Part shown: piece by piece, positions 47,056-56,634 of the stretch
Position numbering within the stretch: the stretch's first letter is position 1
Layout: every line of letters starts with the position of its first letter
Assembly (NCBI GenBank): GCA_965232455.1
Contig: OZ246981.1
Coordinates: 2,480,001 to 2,544,000 of the forward strand
Direction: 5' to 3'
From: JBFGFX01 sp965232455
Lineage (GTDB): Bacteria; Pseudomonadota; Gammaproteobacteria; Steroidobacterales; Woeseiaceae
DNA length: 64,000 nt
The notes under the pieces: model-generated
What the model was told of the DNA's origin: nothing
Databases searched by the model: none
The model's input: the letters and a program-made list of their open reading frames with translations, nothing else
Made by a program: the position numbers and the translations under genes

Positions 47056-48696
47056 TCAGCCCGCCGATTCGGGCAAACGATAGTCGGCAAACCGTTGGCG
47101 GAGATCGGTCTTCTTGACTTTGCCGGTCGCGGTATGCGGCAGCTCGTCGACAAACACCACGTCGTCGGGCAGCCACCAGCTCGCAATCTTGCCATCGAAC
47201 CAGGCCAACATCTCCTCTTTCGATACGTCCCGGCCGTCCCCTTTGACGACGATCAGCAATGGCCGCTCCGACCACTTGGGATGCGACACGCCGATGACGG
47301 CGGCCTCGGCGACCGACGGATGGCCCATCGCGACGTTTTCGACGTCGATGGAGCTGATCCACTCACCGCCCGACTTTATGACGTCCTTGGTACGATCGGT
47401 GATCTGCAAAAATCCCTCCGGATCGATTTTCGCGACGTCGCCGGTCTCGAACCAGCCGTCGTCGGTATGAGTCCCGGCGCCGCCTTCGAGCTTGAAATAG
47501 TCGCTGCAGACCCAGGGACCGCGCACCTGTAGCGCGCCGAACGCCTCACCGTCCCAGGGTAGCTCGTTTTGCTCATCGTCGACGATCCGCATCTCTACGC
47601 CGAACAGGCCGCGGCCAGCCTTCACCTGAACCTCGAGAATCTGGTCCGGCGTCAGTGTCTGCATGCCGGCCTTGAGCGTGTTCAGGGTGCCGAGCGGACT
47701 CATTTCGGTCATCCCCCAGCCCTGATGGACGACAACCTCGTGCTGGTCGCGAAACGCCCTGATCATCGATTCCGGCACGGCCGCGCCGCCGATGATCGTC
47801 CGCTCCAGATGGCTGAGCTGTTTACCGTTCTGCTCACAGTATTGCAGCAGCGCCAGCCAGACCGTGGGCACGCCGAGCGACAACGTCACCCGTTCGCTTT
47901 CCGTCAGGGTGTACAGAGTCTCGCCGTCACCCATCTTGGGACCCGGAAACACCACTTTGGCGCCGACCATCAACGCCGAATACGGAATGCCCCAGGCGTT
48001 GACGTGGAACAGCGGCACCACCGGCAGCACACAGTCGCGATTGGAGAGGTTCAGGACGTCCGGTGCTATGCCCGCGTACGCGTGCAACACGGTCGAGCGC
48101 TGGCTGTACAACACGCCTTTGGGGTCGCCGGTGGTTCCCGACGTGTAACACAGCGCAACCGCGTCCCGTTCGTCCAGGTCCGGCCAGGCGTATTCGTCGT
48201 TTTCGTCCTTGATCAGCGCCTCGTACGACACGGCGTTCGGCAGACTCGTCTCCGGCATGGCGCCCTCGGACGTCATGACGACGTAACCCTCGACATTCGG
48301 CGTCTGCTCGCGGATTTTCTCCAGTAACGGCAAAAACATCGGGTCCGTCAGTATCCACCGGTCCTCCGCGTGATTGATCATGAAAACGATCTGCTCGGGA
48401 AACAAGCGCGGATTGATCGTATGACACACGTAGCCGGCGCCGCCGATCGCGTAATAAGCCTCCAGATGACGATAGTCGTTCCATGCAAGCGTCGCAACAC
48501 GATCGCCGCGCGCCAAACCAAGCTTGTCCAGCGCGTTGGCGAGCCGCCGGCTGCGGCGGAAGCAGTCGCGATACGTGTAACGGTGCAGCGGTTCGTCCGC
48601 GGTGACGGAGACGATCTCGCGGTCCGGATAGTTGCGATCCGCGTGCCGCAAAATCGACGAAATCAGCAGCGGTGTGTCCATCATCAGGCCATGCAT
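47056..48696 (-). CDS. Acyl-CoA ligase (AMP-binding, medium/long-chain; AlkK-like)
   Basis: 546 residues; GGAGG eight bases before the ATG. P-loop-like LCYTSGTTGDPKGVLYS, the later GWGMTEMS block, GAPYTGDVA-type DGWFETGDVAKIDPEG and catalytic Lys in TATGKVKKTDLR. It activates fatty acids to acyl-CoA via the acyl-adenylate. The overall layout resembles the AlkK/FadD3-type medium-chain enzymes. Directly upstream of the SDR and tesB genes. Confidence 0.92.
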   Translation of the reverse strand: MHGLMMDTPLLISSILRHADRNYPDREIVSVTADEPLHRYTYRDCFRRSRRLANALDKLGLARGDRVATLAWNDYRHLEAYYAIGGAGYVCHTINPRLFPEQIVFMINHAEDRWILTDPMFLPLLEKIREQTPNVEGYVVMTSEGAMPETSLPNAVSYEALIKDENDEYAWPDLDERDAVALCYTSGTTGDPKGVLYSQRSTVLHAYAGIAPDVLNLSNRDCVLPVVPLFHVNAWGIPYSALMVGAKVVFPGPKMGDGETLYTLTESERVTLSLGVPTVWLALLQYCEQNGKQLSHLERTIIGGAAVPESMIRAFRDQHEVVVHQGWGMTEMSPLGTLNTLKAGMQTLTPDQILEVQVKAGRGLFGVEMRIVDDEQNELPWDGEAFGALQVRGPWVCSDYFKLEGGAGTHTDDGWFETGDVAKIDPEGFLQITDRTKDVIKSGGEWISSIDVENVAMGHPSVAEAAVIGVSHPKWSERPLLIVVKGDGRDVSKEEMLAWFDGKIASWWLPDDVVFVDELPHTATGKVKKTDLRQRFADYRLPESAG

Positions 48697-48803
48697 GGTT
48701 TTCCCTCCCAGCCGATCGCTGCATTATAGCGATAACGGAAAACAAAGAGCGGCAGGAAAACGGCGCGCCGGAAATGCGGCCACGATCCAATTTGAGATAG
48801 GTT

Positions 48804-49277
48804 TTAGGACGACGGCTCTTGCTTGAAGAAGTACATACCGATGGTCTCGGTGACGCAGGCCGGCTTTCGCTCGCCTTCGACCTCCACCGTGATGACGGAG
48901 GTCATGTGCAAAGCGCCGGCGCGCCGGCGCGCCTCTTTGACGACCGCCCGGGCCCGAACCCGGCCCCCGACCGGCACCATCGCGTAAAAGCGCGTTTTGT
49001 TGCTGCCGAAATTGATTGCGCGCTCGAGGTTCTCGAAGTGCACGAAGTCGGCGGTCAGCGCCGGGATCAACGACAAGGTGAGATAACCGTGAGCGATCGT
49101 CTTGCCGTTCGGCAGTTCCCGAGCCGCACGTTCGGCGTCGACGTGAATCCACTGGAAGTCGTCCGTTGCGGCGGCAAACTTGTCAATTCGGGTCTGGTCC
49201 ACGACGACCCAGTCGGACACTCCGACCTCCACGTTTTCCAGCGCTTTGGCGTCTTCTAGAGAGCGGATGGTAGGCAC
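48804..49277 (-). CDS. MaoC-like (R)-hydratase/dehydratase
   Basis: 157 residues from the GTG at 49277 (AGGA upstream); the longer frame to 49730 has no homology. The hotdog hydratase motif WIHVDAERAA and TIAHGYLTLSL is intact, and the C-terminus (VITVEVEGERKPACVTE) matches the family. It likely hydrates enoyl-CoA. Sits 108 bp upstream of the acyl-CoA ligase on the same strand. Confidence 0.88.
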   Translation of the reverse strand: MPTIRSLEDAKALENVEVGVSDWVVVDQTRIDKFAAATDDFQWIHVDAERAARELPNGKTIAHGYLTLSLIPALTADFVHFENLERAINFGSNKTRFYAMVPVGGRVRARAVVKEARRRAGALHMTSVITVEVEGERKPACVTETIGMYFFKQEPSS

Positions 49278-49566
49278 AGCAGTGTTCCTGGTCTGACGGG
49301 TTCGTTGTCTTCGGCAACGGATCGCGCCAGAAAAACATATATGTGAAGCCGAGGGCAAGTGCCACTTGTCGAATTTGATGCGGTTTCGCTCATCTCGCGC
49401 ACGATCCGTTTGATTTTTCGATAAATTGTTCAGGCGTTCGTGTTGCGCTTGCGATCGCCGTCGACGAGTTGCATTACCCGAAGTCCTTACATCAGCGCCG
49501 CAGCACGCCTTGCACGTTGCGATCGGCGGCCCGATACTGGAATCTTTCGCAAACGAGTAAGGGATC

Positions 49567-50154
49567 GTGAATAGCCAGCACCTGTTCGCCGTTGTCCTCG
49601 CGGCCGGCAGCGCCAAGCGTTTCGGTTCCAGCAAGCAGCTCGCGCCGTTTGCGGGTGAACCGATGGTCCGTCGCGCGGTTCGGTGCGCCGAGCGGATTTG
49701 CGGGGCGCGAACGCTGATCGTGCTCGGCAAGGACTGGCGGCGGGTCCACGAGGCCTGCGCGCCGCTGCGCGGTTTCCTGATAAGGAACGAGGCTCACGAA
49801 ACCGGGATGGCAGGTTCGATTGCCGCCGGCGTCCGCGCGACGGCCGGCGCCGCGGATGCGGTGCTCCTGATGCTCTGCGATCAGCCCCTGGTGACCGAGG
49901 ACAACCTGCGCGACCTCGTCAATGCCTGGGGCCAATCGAAGACCACGATCGCCTGCAGCGTGCACGACGGCGTCGCCGGTCCACCCGCGGTCTTTCCGGC
50001 CAGGTATTTTGCCGAGCTTATGGCGCTCGAAGGAGACCGGGGAGCGCGCGGCCTGCTGGACAAATACGCGGCACACGTGAACAAAGTGCCGTGTGCCGCC
50101 GCGGACATCGATACCCCGGAGGACCTGCACGCCCTGGACGGCGCGTCCGGGTGA
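49567..50154 (+). CDS. mocA: Molybdenum cofactor cytidylyltransferase (MocA-like)
   Basis: 195 residues; GTG start preceded by AAGGG. N-terminal nucleotidyltransferase motif VVLAAGSAKRFGSSKQL and LMLCDQPLVTED; GPPAVFP and the C-terminal DIDTPEDLHAL fit the MobA/MocA superfamily. MocA attaches CMP to molybdopterin for xanthine-dehydrogenase-type enzymes. A MobA paralogue (50907) makes the GMP form. Convergent with moaE. Confidence 0.87.
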   Translation: MNSQHLFAVVLAAGSAKRFGSSKQLAPFAGEPMVRRAVRCAERICGARTLIVLGKDWRRVHEACAPLRGFLIRNEAHETGMAGSIAAGVRATAGAADAVLLMLCDQPLVTEDNLRDLVNAWGQSKTTIACSVHDGVAGPPAVFPARYFAELMALEGDRGARGLLDKYAAHVNKVPCAAADIDTPEDLHALDGASG

Positions 50155-50202
50155 CGAACGAACGCCGCTTGCATGCCGCTGGCGCAGCACGCGAACTCGC
50201 GC

Positions 50203-50631
50203 TCAGGCGTGCGCCGCGCAACGCTCGCAGTTGACCCAGCCGGAATCGCCGCCGACGTAGTGTTCTTTCTTCCAGATGGGCAGCCGGATTTTGACCTGGT
50301 CGATAATGTATCGACAGGCCAGAAACGCCTCGTCGCGATGTACGGAGGAGACGCCGACCCACACCGCGCATTCGCCGATCTCCAGGAGTCCGCTACGATG
50401 CACGCAGCGCGCGTGCAGCAGCGGAAACCGGTCCTTTGCCTCGGCAATGACCTGCGCGCCCTCTTTGACCGCCAGCGGTTCGTAGGCCTCGTATTCGAGG
50501 CGCAGCACCTGGTGTCCCTCGTTTTCGTTGCGTATCCAACCCTCGAAACCCGCGTAAGCGCCGGCGGCCGGATCGAACAGCTCGCGCCGCAGTGTTTCCG
50601 GATCTATCGGCGTGGTGACCATTTCCATCAT
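50203..50631 (-). CDS. moaE: Molybdopterin synthase catalytic subunit MoaE
   Basis: About 142 residues from ATG 50631 (ATGs at 50628 and 50622 are alternatives). Conserved block GLLEIGECAVWVGVSSVHRDEAF, the catalytic Lys in IRLPIWKKEHY and the GGDSGWV tail. With MoaD it transfers sulfur to precursor Z. It starts 1 bp after the moaD stop. Confidence 0.95.
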   Translation of the reverse strand: MMEMVTTPIDPETLRRELFDPAAGAYAGFEGWIRNENEGHQVLRLEYEAYEPLAVKEGAQVIAEAKDRFPLLHARCVHRSGLLEIGECAVWVGVSSVHRDEAFLACRYIIDQVKIRLPIWKKEHYVGGDSGWVNCERCAAHA

Positions 50632-50632
50632 G

Positions 50633-50878
50633 TCAGCCACCGGCAACCGGCGGAAACAACAGCACCGTATCGCCGTCGTTGACCGGTGAATCCCAGTCCG
50701 CCATTTCGTCGTTGATCGCCACCTTGCAGTGTCCGAGAGGCTCGTTCGAGCCGTGCCGGTGCGCGAGCGCGGCAAACACGTCCGCCGCCGTTCCGGCGTC
50801 GCTTTGGATGGTTTCCTGGTCGATGCCCGCGTTCTCGCGGAACAGCGCGAAGTATCTGATCGTCAATGTTTTACTCAT
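50633..50878 (-). CDS. moaD: Molybdopterin synthase sulfur carrier subunit MoaD
   Basis: 81 residues, ubiquitin-like beta-grasp protein ending in the required Gly-Gly (VLLFPPVAGG). Carries the thiocarboxylate used by MoaE. Between mobA and moaE in the operon. Confidence 0.95.
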   Translation of the reverse strand: MSKTLTIRYFALFRENAGIDQETIQSDAGTAADVFAALAHRHGSNEPLGHCKVAINDEMADWDSPVNDGDTVLLFPPVAGG

Positions 50879-50906
50879 CTTATCCGTCTACGTCAGTTGA
50901 CAGCCG

Positions 50907-51497
50907 TCACGCATTCGCGCCATCGCGTCGCGCCAGATCTTCCGGCGTGTTGACGTTGTCCAGGGCGGCCGGGTTTACCGGTTCGAGAAGCTCCGTATCC
51001 GAACGTATGAGCATCTTCCGCGGGCATTTGAGCCCCTCGTCGACCAAACCCTCAACGATGCGTTGCGAACCCGCGCCATAAACCGCGCAGAGTGGTTCGG
51101 GCAGCCCGTCGTAACTGCTCGTGTAGGCCGTAAACGGTTTATCGCCGGAACGTTTTGCAAGCAGCCCGCTTACGGTCGCGTCGTCGATATTGGGCAGGTC
51201 GCAGGCGACCACGAGCCAGGCAACATCGGGGTAAGCCTGCATGGCCGAGAGGATGCCGGCAACCGGCCCCAGATTTTCGTGGCGGTCTACGATTTGCGCA
51301 TACTTGCTGCGTTCGGACTCGAGCGCCTGATCCGCGCGCGCCGACACGAAAACGCGCTCCAGGTGGCGTTCGAGAAGTGCGACGGTTCTCGCCAGCTGGG
51401 TCTGCCCATTGGTTTCGAGCAACGCCTTGTCGGTGCCCATGCGCCGGCTCCTGCCGCCGGTCAAGACAAGTCCCCAAACGGTTTCCGTATCACCCAC
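50907..51497 (-). CDS. mobA: Molybdenum cofactor guanylyltransferase MobA
   Basis: 196 residues; GTG start at 51497 overlaps the moaC stop by 8 bp. LVLTGGRSRRMGTDKALL is the MobA signature, and VVACDLPN the second motif; the C-terminal NVNTPEDLA also fits. It joins GMP to molybdopterin to make MGD. With the separate MocA, both dinucleotide forms can probably be made. Confidence 0.92.
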   Translation of the reverse strand: MGDTETVWGLVLTGGRSRRMGTDKALLETNGQTQLARTVALLERHLERVFVSARADQALESERSKYAQIVDRHENLGPVAGILSAMQAYPDVAWLVVACDLPNIDDATVSGLLAKRSGDKPFTAYTSSYDGLPEPLCAVYGAGSQRIVEGLVDEGLKCPRKMLIRSDTELLEPVNPAALDNVNTPEDLARRDGANA

Positions 51498-51966
51498 GCC
51501 GGAAATCCTTCTTGCCGCCGGACTTGGCCATGAGGCGCGTTTCGGCGATCGTTATATCGTGCGAAAGCGCCTTACACATATCGTAGACCGTCAGCGCCGC
51601 AACGCTGGCCCCGGTGAGCGCCTCCATCTCGACGCCGGTACGATGATGTACTTTGCACACGCAATCGATCTGAGCGCGACCGTCTGCATCCATGTCGATC
51701 GTCACCTTGCACTGATCGAGGCCCAGCGGATGGCAGAACGGTATCAGTTCGTGCGTGCGTTTTGCCGCCATGACGCCGGCGACAATCGCAGTTGCGAACA
51801 CCGGGCCTTTTGCGACTCGAATGTCGCCGTCGGCAAACCGGCTGGCAATCTCCGCCGGAAACACCACGAGGGTACGCGCGTGGGCAACACGGTCGCTTGC
51901 GGCCTTGTTGCTGACGTCGACCATGGTCGGCTGATTCCGTTTGTCTACGTGACTGAGTTTCGCCAT
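51490..51966 (-). CDS. moaC: Cyclic pyranopterin monophosphate synthase MoaC
   Basis: 158 residues, family length. Contains HVDKRNQPTMVDVSNKA, PFCHPLGLDQCKV and VHHRTGVEMEALTGASVAALTVYDM. With MoaA it converts GTP to cyclic pyranopterin monophosphate. Ten bases after moaA. Confidence 0.96.
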   Translation of the reverse strand: MAKLSHVDKRNQPTMVDVSNKAASDRVAHARTLVVFPAEIASRFADGDIRVAKGPVFATAIVAGVMAAKRTHELIPFCHPLGLDQCKVTIDMDADGRAQIDCVCKVHHRTGVEMEALTGASVAALTVYDMCKALSHDITIAETRLMAKSGGKKDFRRG

Positions 51967-51976
51967 CGACCTGCGC

Positions 51977-53032
51977 CTAACCGCCTACCCTGTACATCTC
52001 GACTTTTTTCAATTCCTGTGTCCCTGTCTTCGCGGGATCGCGCAGCTCGCTGTAGCGATCGCTTCGGCCCGTCCATATCCGCGACAAGAACTCGCCGAGT
52101 TCCTTGTCGTCCATGCCCGCCCTGATACGGTCGCGCAGGCTGATACCGGTGGCGGCGAACAAACAGGTGTACAAAACGCCGTCGGCCGACAGACGTGCGC
52201 GGCTGCACGTGCCGCAAAACGGTTCGGTAACCGAGGTAATGAAACCGATTTCGCCGCGACCGTCGAGATACTGGTACCGCCGGGCAACTTCCCCGCGATA
52301 ACTTGGATCGACGGGTCGCAACGGCCAACGTGCGTTGATAACCTGCAGCAGTTCACGGGACGGGACCACCTGGTCCTCCCGCCAGTTGTTGCGGTTTCCG
52401 ACGTCCATGTATTCGATCATGCGAACGATGTGCCCGGAACCGCGAAAGTGATCGAGCAGGTCGATCACCGTGTGGTCGTTCACGCCGCGCTGGACGACGG
52501 CGTTTATCTTTATCGGCGAGAGGCCGGCGCGCTCGGCCGCCGCAATGCCTTCGAGCACCTTGCCGATGTGACCGCGGCCCCCGCTCATTGTGCGGAACAC
52601 GTCTTCGTCCAGGCTGTCCAGACTTACCGTGACGCGCTGCAGGCCGGCGTCCGTCAGCTTTTGCGCCAGCGGGGCAAGCAACATGGCATTCGTGGTCAGC
52701 GCCAGGTCCTCGACGCCCTCCAGGGCGGCCAGCCTGGCCACCAGATCCACGACGTTCTTGTCGAGCAGGGGTTCTCCGCCGGTAAGTCTGAGTTTGCTCA
52801 CACCGAGACCGACCGCGACCGCCGCGATGCGGACAATCTCGTCGTGGCTCAGGCGATTCCGACGCGTCAGGAACTGATAGTCGGCGTGAAACTCCGCCTC
52901 GGGCATGCAGTACGGGCAGCGGAAGTTGCACTGATCCAACAGCGATATCCGCAAATCTTTGAGCGGTCTGCCAAGCGTGTCTCGGGGCTTCCCCGGTAGC
53001 GTCGCGGCCGCAGCATCGGAGGTGTTGCTCAT
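51977..53032 (-). CDS. moaA: GTP 3',8-cyclase MoaA
   Basis: 351 residues. Two iron-sulfur sites: N-terminal radical SAM motif QCNFRCPYCMPE and C-terminal CGTCSRARLSADGVLYTCLF. The protein ends in Gly-Gly, as MoaA requires for activity. First step of molybdenum cofactor synthesis. First gene of the moaA-moaC-mobA-moaD-moaE run. Confidence 0.96.
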   Translation of the reverse strand: MSNTSDAAAATLPGKPRDTLGRPLKDLRISLLDQCNFRCPYCMPEAEFHADYQFLTRRNRLSHDEIVRIAAVAVGLGVSKLRLTGGEPLLDKNVVDLVARLAALEGVEDLALTTNAMLLAPLAQKLTDAGLQRVTVSLDSLDEDVFRTMSGGRGHIGKVLEGIAAAERAGLSPIKINAVVQRGVNDHTVIDLLDHFRGSGHIVRMIEYMDVGNRNNWREDQVVPSRELLQVINARWPLRPVDPSYRGEVARRYQYLDGRGEIGFITSVTEPFCGTCSRARLSADGVLYTCLFAATGISLRDRIRAGMDDKELGEFLSRIWTGRSDRYSELRDPAKTGTQELKKVEMYRVGG

Positions 53033-53375
53033 GGCGACATTCTGCCGATTCCCTCAGTCAAAAGTAAGCCCGCCGCCGCCGGTGTTCGACCGCCGCCCGC
53101 TACGCGGGACGATACGCGTTTCGGCGCATTCGGTATTTGGCCCCGGGCCCACGTGAAAAACAATTTAGCTTTACTTATCAGTTACTTAAATAACGGCCGC
53201 CACGATCTATTGTGCAGCGCAACATCGATGGCTATACTGCGCCCAGCGCCAGGGTGTCGCAATGCTCCAGCCTGCGGTCCCGACGATATCCCGTGTTCTC
53301 GATCCGCGCGCCAGGCGCCAATGCTTGGACACCGGCGCAACGTTAAGTTCGTTTTGACCAGCAAAGGGCCACGCC
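53033..53375. other. 343-bp spacer before the acyl-CoA dehydrogenase pair
   Basis: Divergent region between moaA and the first acyl-CoA dehydrogenase gene. It has an AT-rich patch at 53155-53220 and a promoter at 53210-53238. The remainder (53240-53375), the presumed 5' untranslated region, shows no recognised gene or riboswitch. Confidence 0.55.
53210..53238 (+). promoter_or_regulatory. Sigma70-type promoter for the acyl-CoA dehydrogenase operon
   Basis: TTGTGC (53210-53215) and TATACT (53233-53238) separated by exactly 17 bp. The predicted start near 53246 gives a ~130-nt leader. Confidence 0.6.
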
Positions 53376-54578
53376 ATGCATGTCAGCCTTACAGACGAAG
53401 AACGCAGGTTTCAGCAGGAGGTGCGGACGTTTTTTGCGGAAAAATTCCCGCAGGATATTCGCGACAAGGTGAATAACGACGTCCCCCTCGGCAAAGAGGA
53501 ATACGTTCGCTGGCAAACGATACTGTTCGAGCAGGGCTGGTCCGCGGTGAATTGGCCCGTCGAATACGGCGGCACCGGCTGGACGACGGTACAGCACTAC
53601 CTTTACGCAAACGAGATGGCCATGGCGAATGCACCGGACATGGTTCCGTTCGGCGTAAAGATGGTCGGTCCGATCATTTACACGTACGGCAGCGACGCCC
53701 AGAAAGCCCGTTTCCTGCCGGACATCCTCGAGAGCAAGGTTTGGTGGTGTCAGGGTTATTCCGAACCGGGTTCCGGATCCGACCTTGCATCACTGAAAAC
53801 ACGCGCCGACCGCGATGGCGATCACTACGTCATCAACGGCACCAAAACCTGGACGACTCTGGGGCAAATGGCGGACTGGATATTCTGCCTCGTCCGTACC
53901 AGCAGCGACGTCGCCAGGCGCCAGGAGGGCATCAGCTTCATACTCGTGGACATGCAGACGCCCGGGGTTACGGTTCGACCGATAATCACGATCGAAGGGG
54001 AACATGAAGTCAACGAAGTGCACTTCGAGGACGTGCGCGTGCCCGTCGACAACCTGATCGGCGAAGAAGGCAAGGGCTGGACCTACGGCAAGGTGCTGTT
54101 GCAACACGAACGCACCAACATCGCCGGCGTCGCTCGCTCCAAGTACCGGCTGAGCCGATTGCGGGAGAAATCAGCGCAGCCGATTCACGGCGCTCGGCCA
54201 CTCGCCGAGGATCGAAACTTCCTGCGCAAATTGGCGATGCTGGAAATCGAGCTGAAAGCCCTGGAATACACCGAGCTGCGCACCCTCGCCGCGGTTGCCG
54301 TCGGCAAAGCCCCCGGACCGGAATCCTCCATTCTCAAGGTCCGCGGTACCGAAATTCAGCAGGGTCTCGACGAGTTGTTCATGGAGGCGGCCGGTTATTA
54401 CGCACTTCCGTTCGTTCCCGACCAGTACGCGCTGGGATTCGCGGAAGAGGAGCGTATCGGCCACGGCGGTGAGACGCGCGCGTCACTGCGCTACTTCAAC
54501 AATCGCAAGGCCTCGATCTACGGCGGATCCAACGAGATCCAAAAAAACATCATCGCCAAACACGTGTTAGGGCTGTAG
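53376..54578 (+). CDS. Acyl-CoA dehydrogenase (first of a pair)
   Basis: 400 residues. FAD/substrate blocks WCQGYSEPGSGSDLASL and TKTWTTLGQMADWIFCLVRT, and the C-terminal IYGGSNEIQKNIIAKHVLGL. The catalytic Glu of the usual YEGT motif is replaced (YGGS), so catalysis may use another residue or depend on the partner protein. Likely oxidises an acyl-CoA, passing electrons to ETF. Ends 9 bp before the second homologue. Confidence 0.92.
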   Translation: MHVSLTDEERRFQQEVRTFFAEKFPQDIRDKVNNDVPLGKEEYVRWQTILFEQGWSAVNWPVEYGGTGWTTVQHYLYANEMAMANAPDMVPFGVKMVGPIIYTYGSDAQKARFLPDILESKVWWCQGYSEPGSGSDLASLKTRADRDGDHYVINGTKTWTTLGQMADWIFCLVRTSSDVARRQEGISFILVDMQTPGVTVRPIITIEGEHEVNEVHFEDVRVPVDNLIGEEGKGWTYGKVLLQHERTNIAGVARSKYRLSRLREKSAQPIHGARPLAEDRNFLRKLAMLEIELKALEYTELRTLAAVAVGKAPGPESSILKVRGTEIQQGLDELFMEAAGYYALPFVPDQYALGFAEEERIGHGGETRASLRYFNNRKASIYGGSNEIQKNIIAKHVLGL

Positions 54579-54587
54579 GAATAGACT

Positions 54588-55718
54588 ATGGATTTTTCGG
54601 TCAGCGAAGAACAGACGATGCTCGCGGACAGCGTTTCGCGATTCATCGACAACGACTACGACTTCGAGCGCCGCATGAAAATTGCAGAGAGCGACGCGGC
54701 ATTCAGCGCCGAGCTTTGGCAAACCTATGCGGAACTCGGCTGGACGGCGGTCCTGTTCTCCGGGGACGACGGAGGTCTGGACGGCGGACCGGTGGAGTTG
54801 ATGCTCATGATGGAACAGTTCGGCCGCGGCCTCGTTGTCGAACCGTTCCTCGCCAACGTCGTACTGGCCGGCGGGGCGATCAAACGGGCAGGCTCCGCGG
54901 CTCAGAAAGCCGCGTGGCTGCCGGGCATCATTGACGGATCGTTACAGACGGCGCTCGCATTCGCCGAGCCGCAGGCGCGTTTCGATATCGCAAACATCAC
55001 CACAACGGCGGAGCAGGACGGCGATCGATTCGTTCTCAACGGCAAAAAAGCCTTCGTCCTGAATGGAGGAAGCGCCGATCTGATCATCGTCCCGGCCCGG
55101 ACCGCCGGCGCGCAGACGGATCGTGACGGCATCACCCTTTTTTCCCTGCCGACCGACAGCGACGGATTCGCGATCAAGAGTTACAAAACCGTGGACGCTC
55201 ACACCGCCGCCGAGCTGTCCCTTTCCGGGGTCAGGGCGCCGGCCGATGCGATCCTTGGCGGAGTTGATTCGGGTTTTGAGACGCTGCGCAGCGTCGTCGA
55301 CGAGGCGACGCTTGCGGTCTGCGCGGAAGCCGTCGGGATCATGCGCACGATGCACGACAAAACCGTGGAATACGCAAAAAATCGCTCGCAGTTCGGTGTA
55401 CCGATCGGCACGTTCCAAGCCCTGCAGCATCGCATGGTCGAAACCCTCATGCTCTGCGAACAAAGCCGCTCGTTGTTGCTCTGGGCGGTCATGTTATCCG
55501 CCGAAGGCGATCCGAATGCATCCAGGGCGATAAGCGCGCTAAAATACCAGATCGGCACGGCCGGTCGACGCGTCGCCCAGGAAGCCGTGCAGATACACGG
55601 CGGTATGGGTGTTACCTGGGAGCTCGATATCGCCCACTACTTCAAACGGCACGCCGCAATAGAGACGCTGTTCGGCAACGCCGATCACCATCTCGACAGT
55701 TACGTTGCAGGCTCCTGA
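54588..55718 (+). CDS. Acyl-CoA dehydrogenase (second of a pair)
   Basis: 376 residues. Shorter and more diverged: N-terminal FSVSEEQTMLADSVSRFID, C-terminal VQIHGGMGVTWELDIAHYFKR, and no YEGT-type catalytic motif (the region reads IETLFGNADHH). Adjacent gene pairs of this kind can form mixed heterotetramers. SD AGGA eight bases before ATG. Same operon as 53376. Confidence 0.9.
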   Translation: MDFSVSEEQTMLADSVSRFIDNDYDFERRMKIAESDAAFSAELWQTYAELGWTAVLFSGDDGGLDGGPVELMLMMEQFGRGLVVEPFLANVVLAGGAIKRAGSAAQKAAWLPGIIDGSLQTALAFAEPQARFDIANITTTAEQDGDRFVLNGKKAFVLNGGSADLIIVPARTAGAQTDRDGITLFSLPTDSDGFAIKSYKTVDAHTAAELSLSGVRAPADAILGGVDSGFETLRSVVDEATLAVCAEAVGIMRTMHDKTVEYAKNRSQFGVPIGTFQALQHRMVETLMLCEQSRSLLLWAVMLSAEGDPNASRAISALKYQIGTAGRRVAQEAVQIHGGMGVTWELDIAHYFKRHAAIETLFGNADHHLDSYVAGS

Positions 55719-55771
55719 TTCACCGATCCGGCCCAGAGGTCGCCGATCGACCATCTGAACGAAGCTAAACG

Positions 55772-56593
55772 ATGATCCCGGAGTTCTTCAGAGACTTTTT
55801 CCTCGGCAATCAGGAGTTACTCTGGATCACGACTCTGTTCGCCGATCTCGGCTGCACGCTCCTTCTCTACCGGCTGTTCGGCAAGACCGGCCTGCAGGTC
55901 GCCATCGCAACCGCGATTCTGCTGGCCAACCTGCAAGGCCCCAAGCTCACGGTAATCTTCGGCTTCCAGACGAGCCTCGGCGTAATCTTCTATTCGAGCA
56001 TCTTCTTTGCGACCGACGTGCTCAGTGAAAACTTCGGCAAGAAGGAAGCCAACAAGGCGGTGTGGATGGGTTTCGCCGTGAGCATCATCGTCATGGTGAT
56101 GATGAGCCTGGCCCTGCTCTACCAACCCAGCGATCGCGCGGGGACTTCGGAGTTCGCACGAAACATCCACGAAGCGTTCGCAACAATCGTCGATTTCACG
56201 CCGCGTTTTATTCTCGGTTCGCTGCTTGCGTACATCATCAGTCAGCGATTCGACGTCTGGGCTTTCCATCGGATCAAGGCGATCACGGGCGAACGATGGC
56301 TGTGGCTGCGCAATAATCTTTCAACGATGAGCTCCCAGATCCTGGACACGCTCGTGTATTCCCTGGTGGCCTGGTGGGGTGTGGTCGATTTACGCACCGC
56401 ACTTGCGCTGGGCGCCGTGAAGTACGGCTTCAAGGTGGCCATCGCGATGATCGATACCGCGTTCATTTACTGGGCCAGGTGGTCGCATCGGAGTCGCGTC
56501 GCGGTAACCCCGCAGCACGCGAACAACAATCATTACGCAAGCTATTACCGTTTACACCAGGGCGACGGCGGCCGGCTACGCCATCGTCCATGA
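55772..56593 (+). CDS. YhhQ/VUT-family queuosine precursor transporter
   Basis: 273 residues, about six TM helices; the family motif FGFQTSLGVIFYSSIFFATDVLSENFGKKEA is a clear VUT/YhhQ match. YhhQ imports queuosine precursors (preQ0/preQ1) in E. coli. The organism also has queA and tgt about 31 kb away. The last ~20 residues are His/Asn/Arg-rich and poorly conserved. Confidence 0.9.
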   Translation: MIPEFFRDFFLGNQELLWITTLFADLGCTLLLYRLFGKTGLQVAIATAILLANLQGPKLTVIFGFQTSLGVIFYSSIFFATDVLSENFGKKEANKAVWMGFAVSIIVMVMMSLALLYQPSDRAGTSEFARNIHEAFATIVDFTPRFILGSLLAYIISQRFDVWAFHRIKAITGERWLWLRNNLSTMSSQILDTLVYSLVAWWGVVDLRTALALGAVKYGFKVAIAMIDTAFIYWARWSHRSRVAVTPQHANNNHYASYYRLHQGDGGRLRHRP

Positions 56594-56634
56594 TCATGGG
56601 GTATGATCAATGAGGTCCTGGCAGGAGGCCGTTG

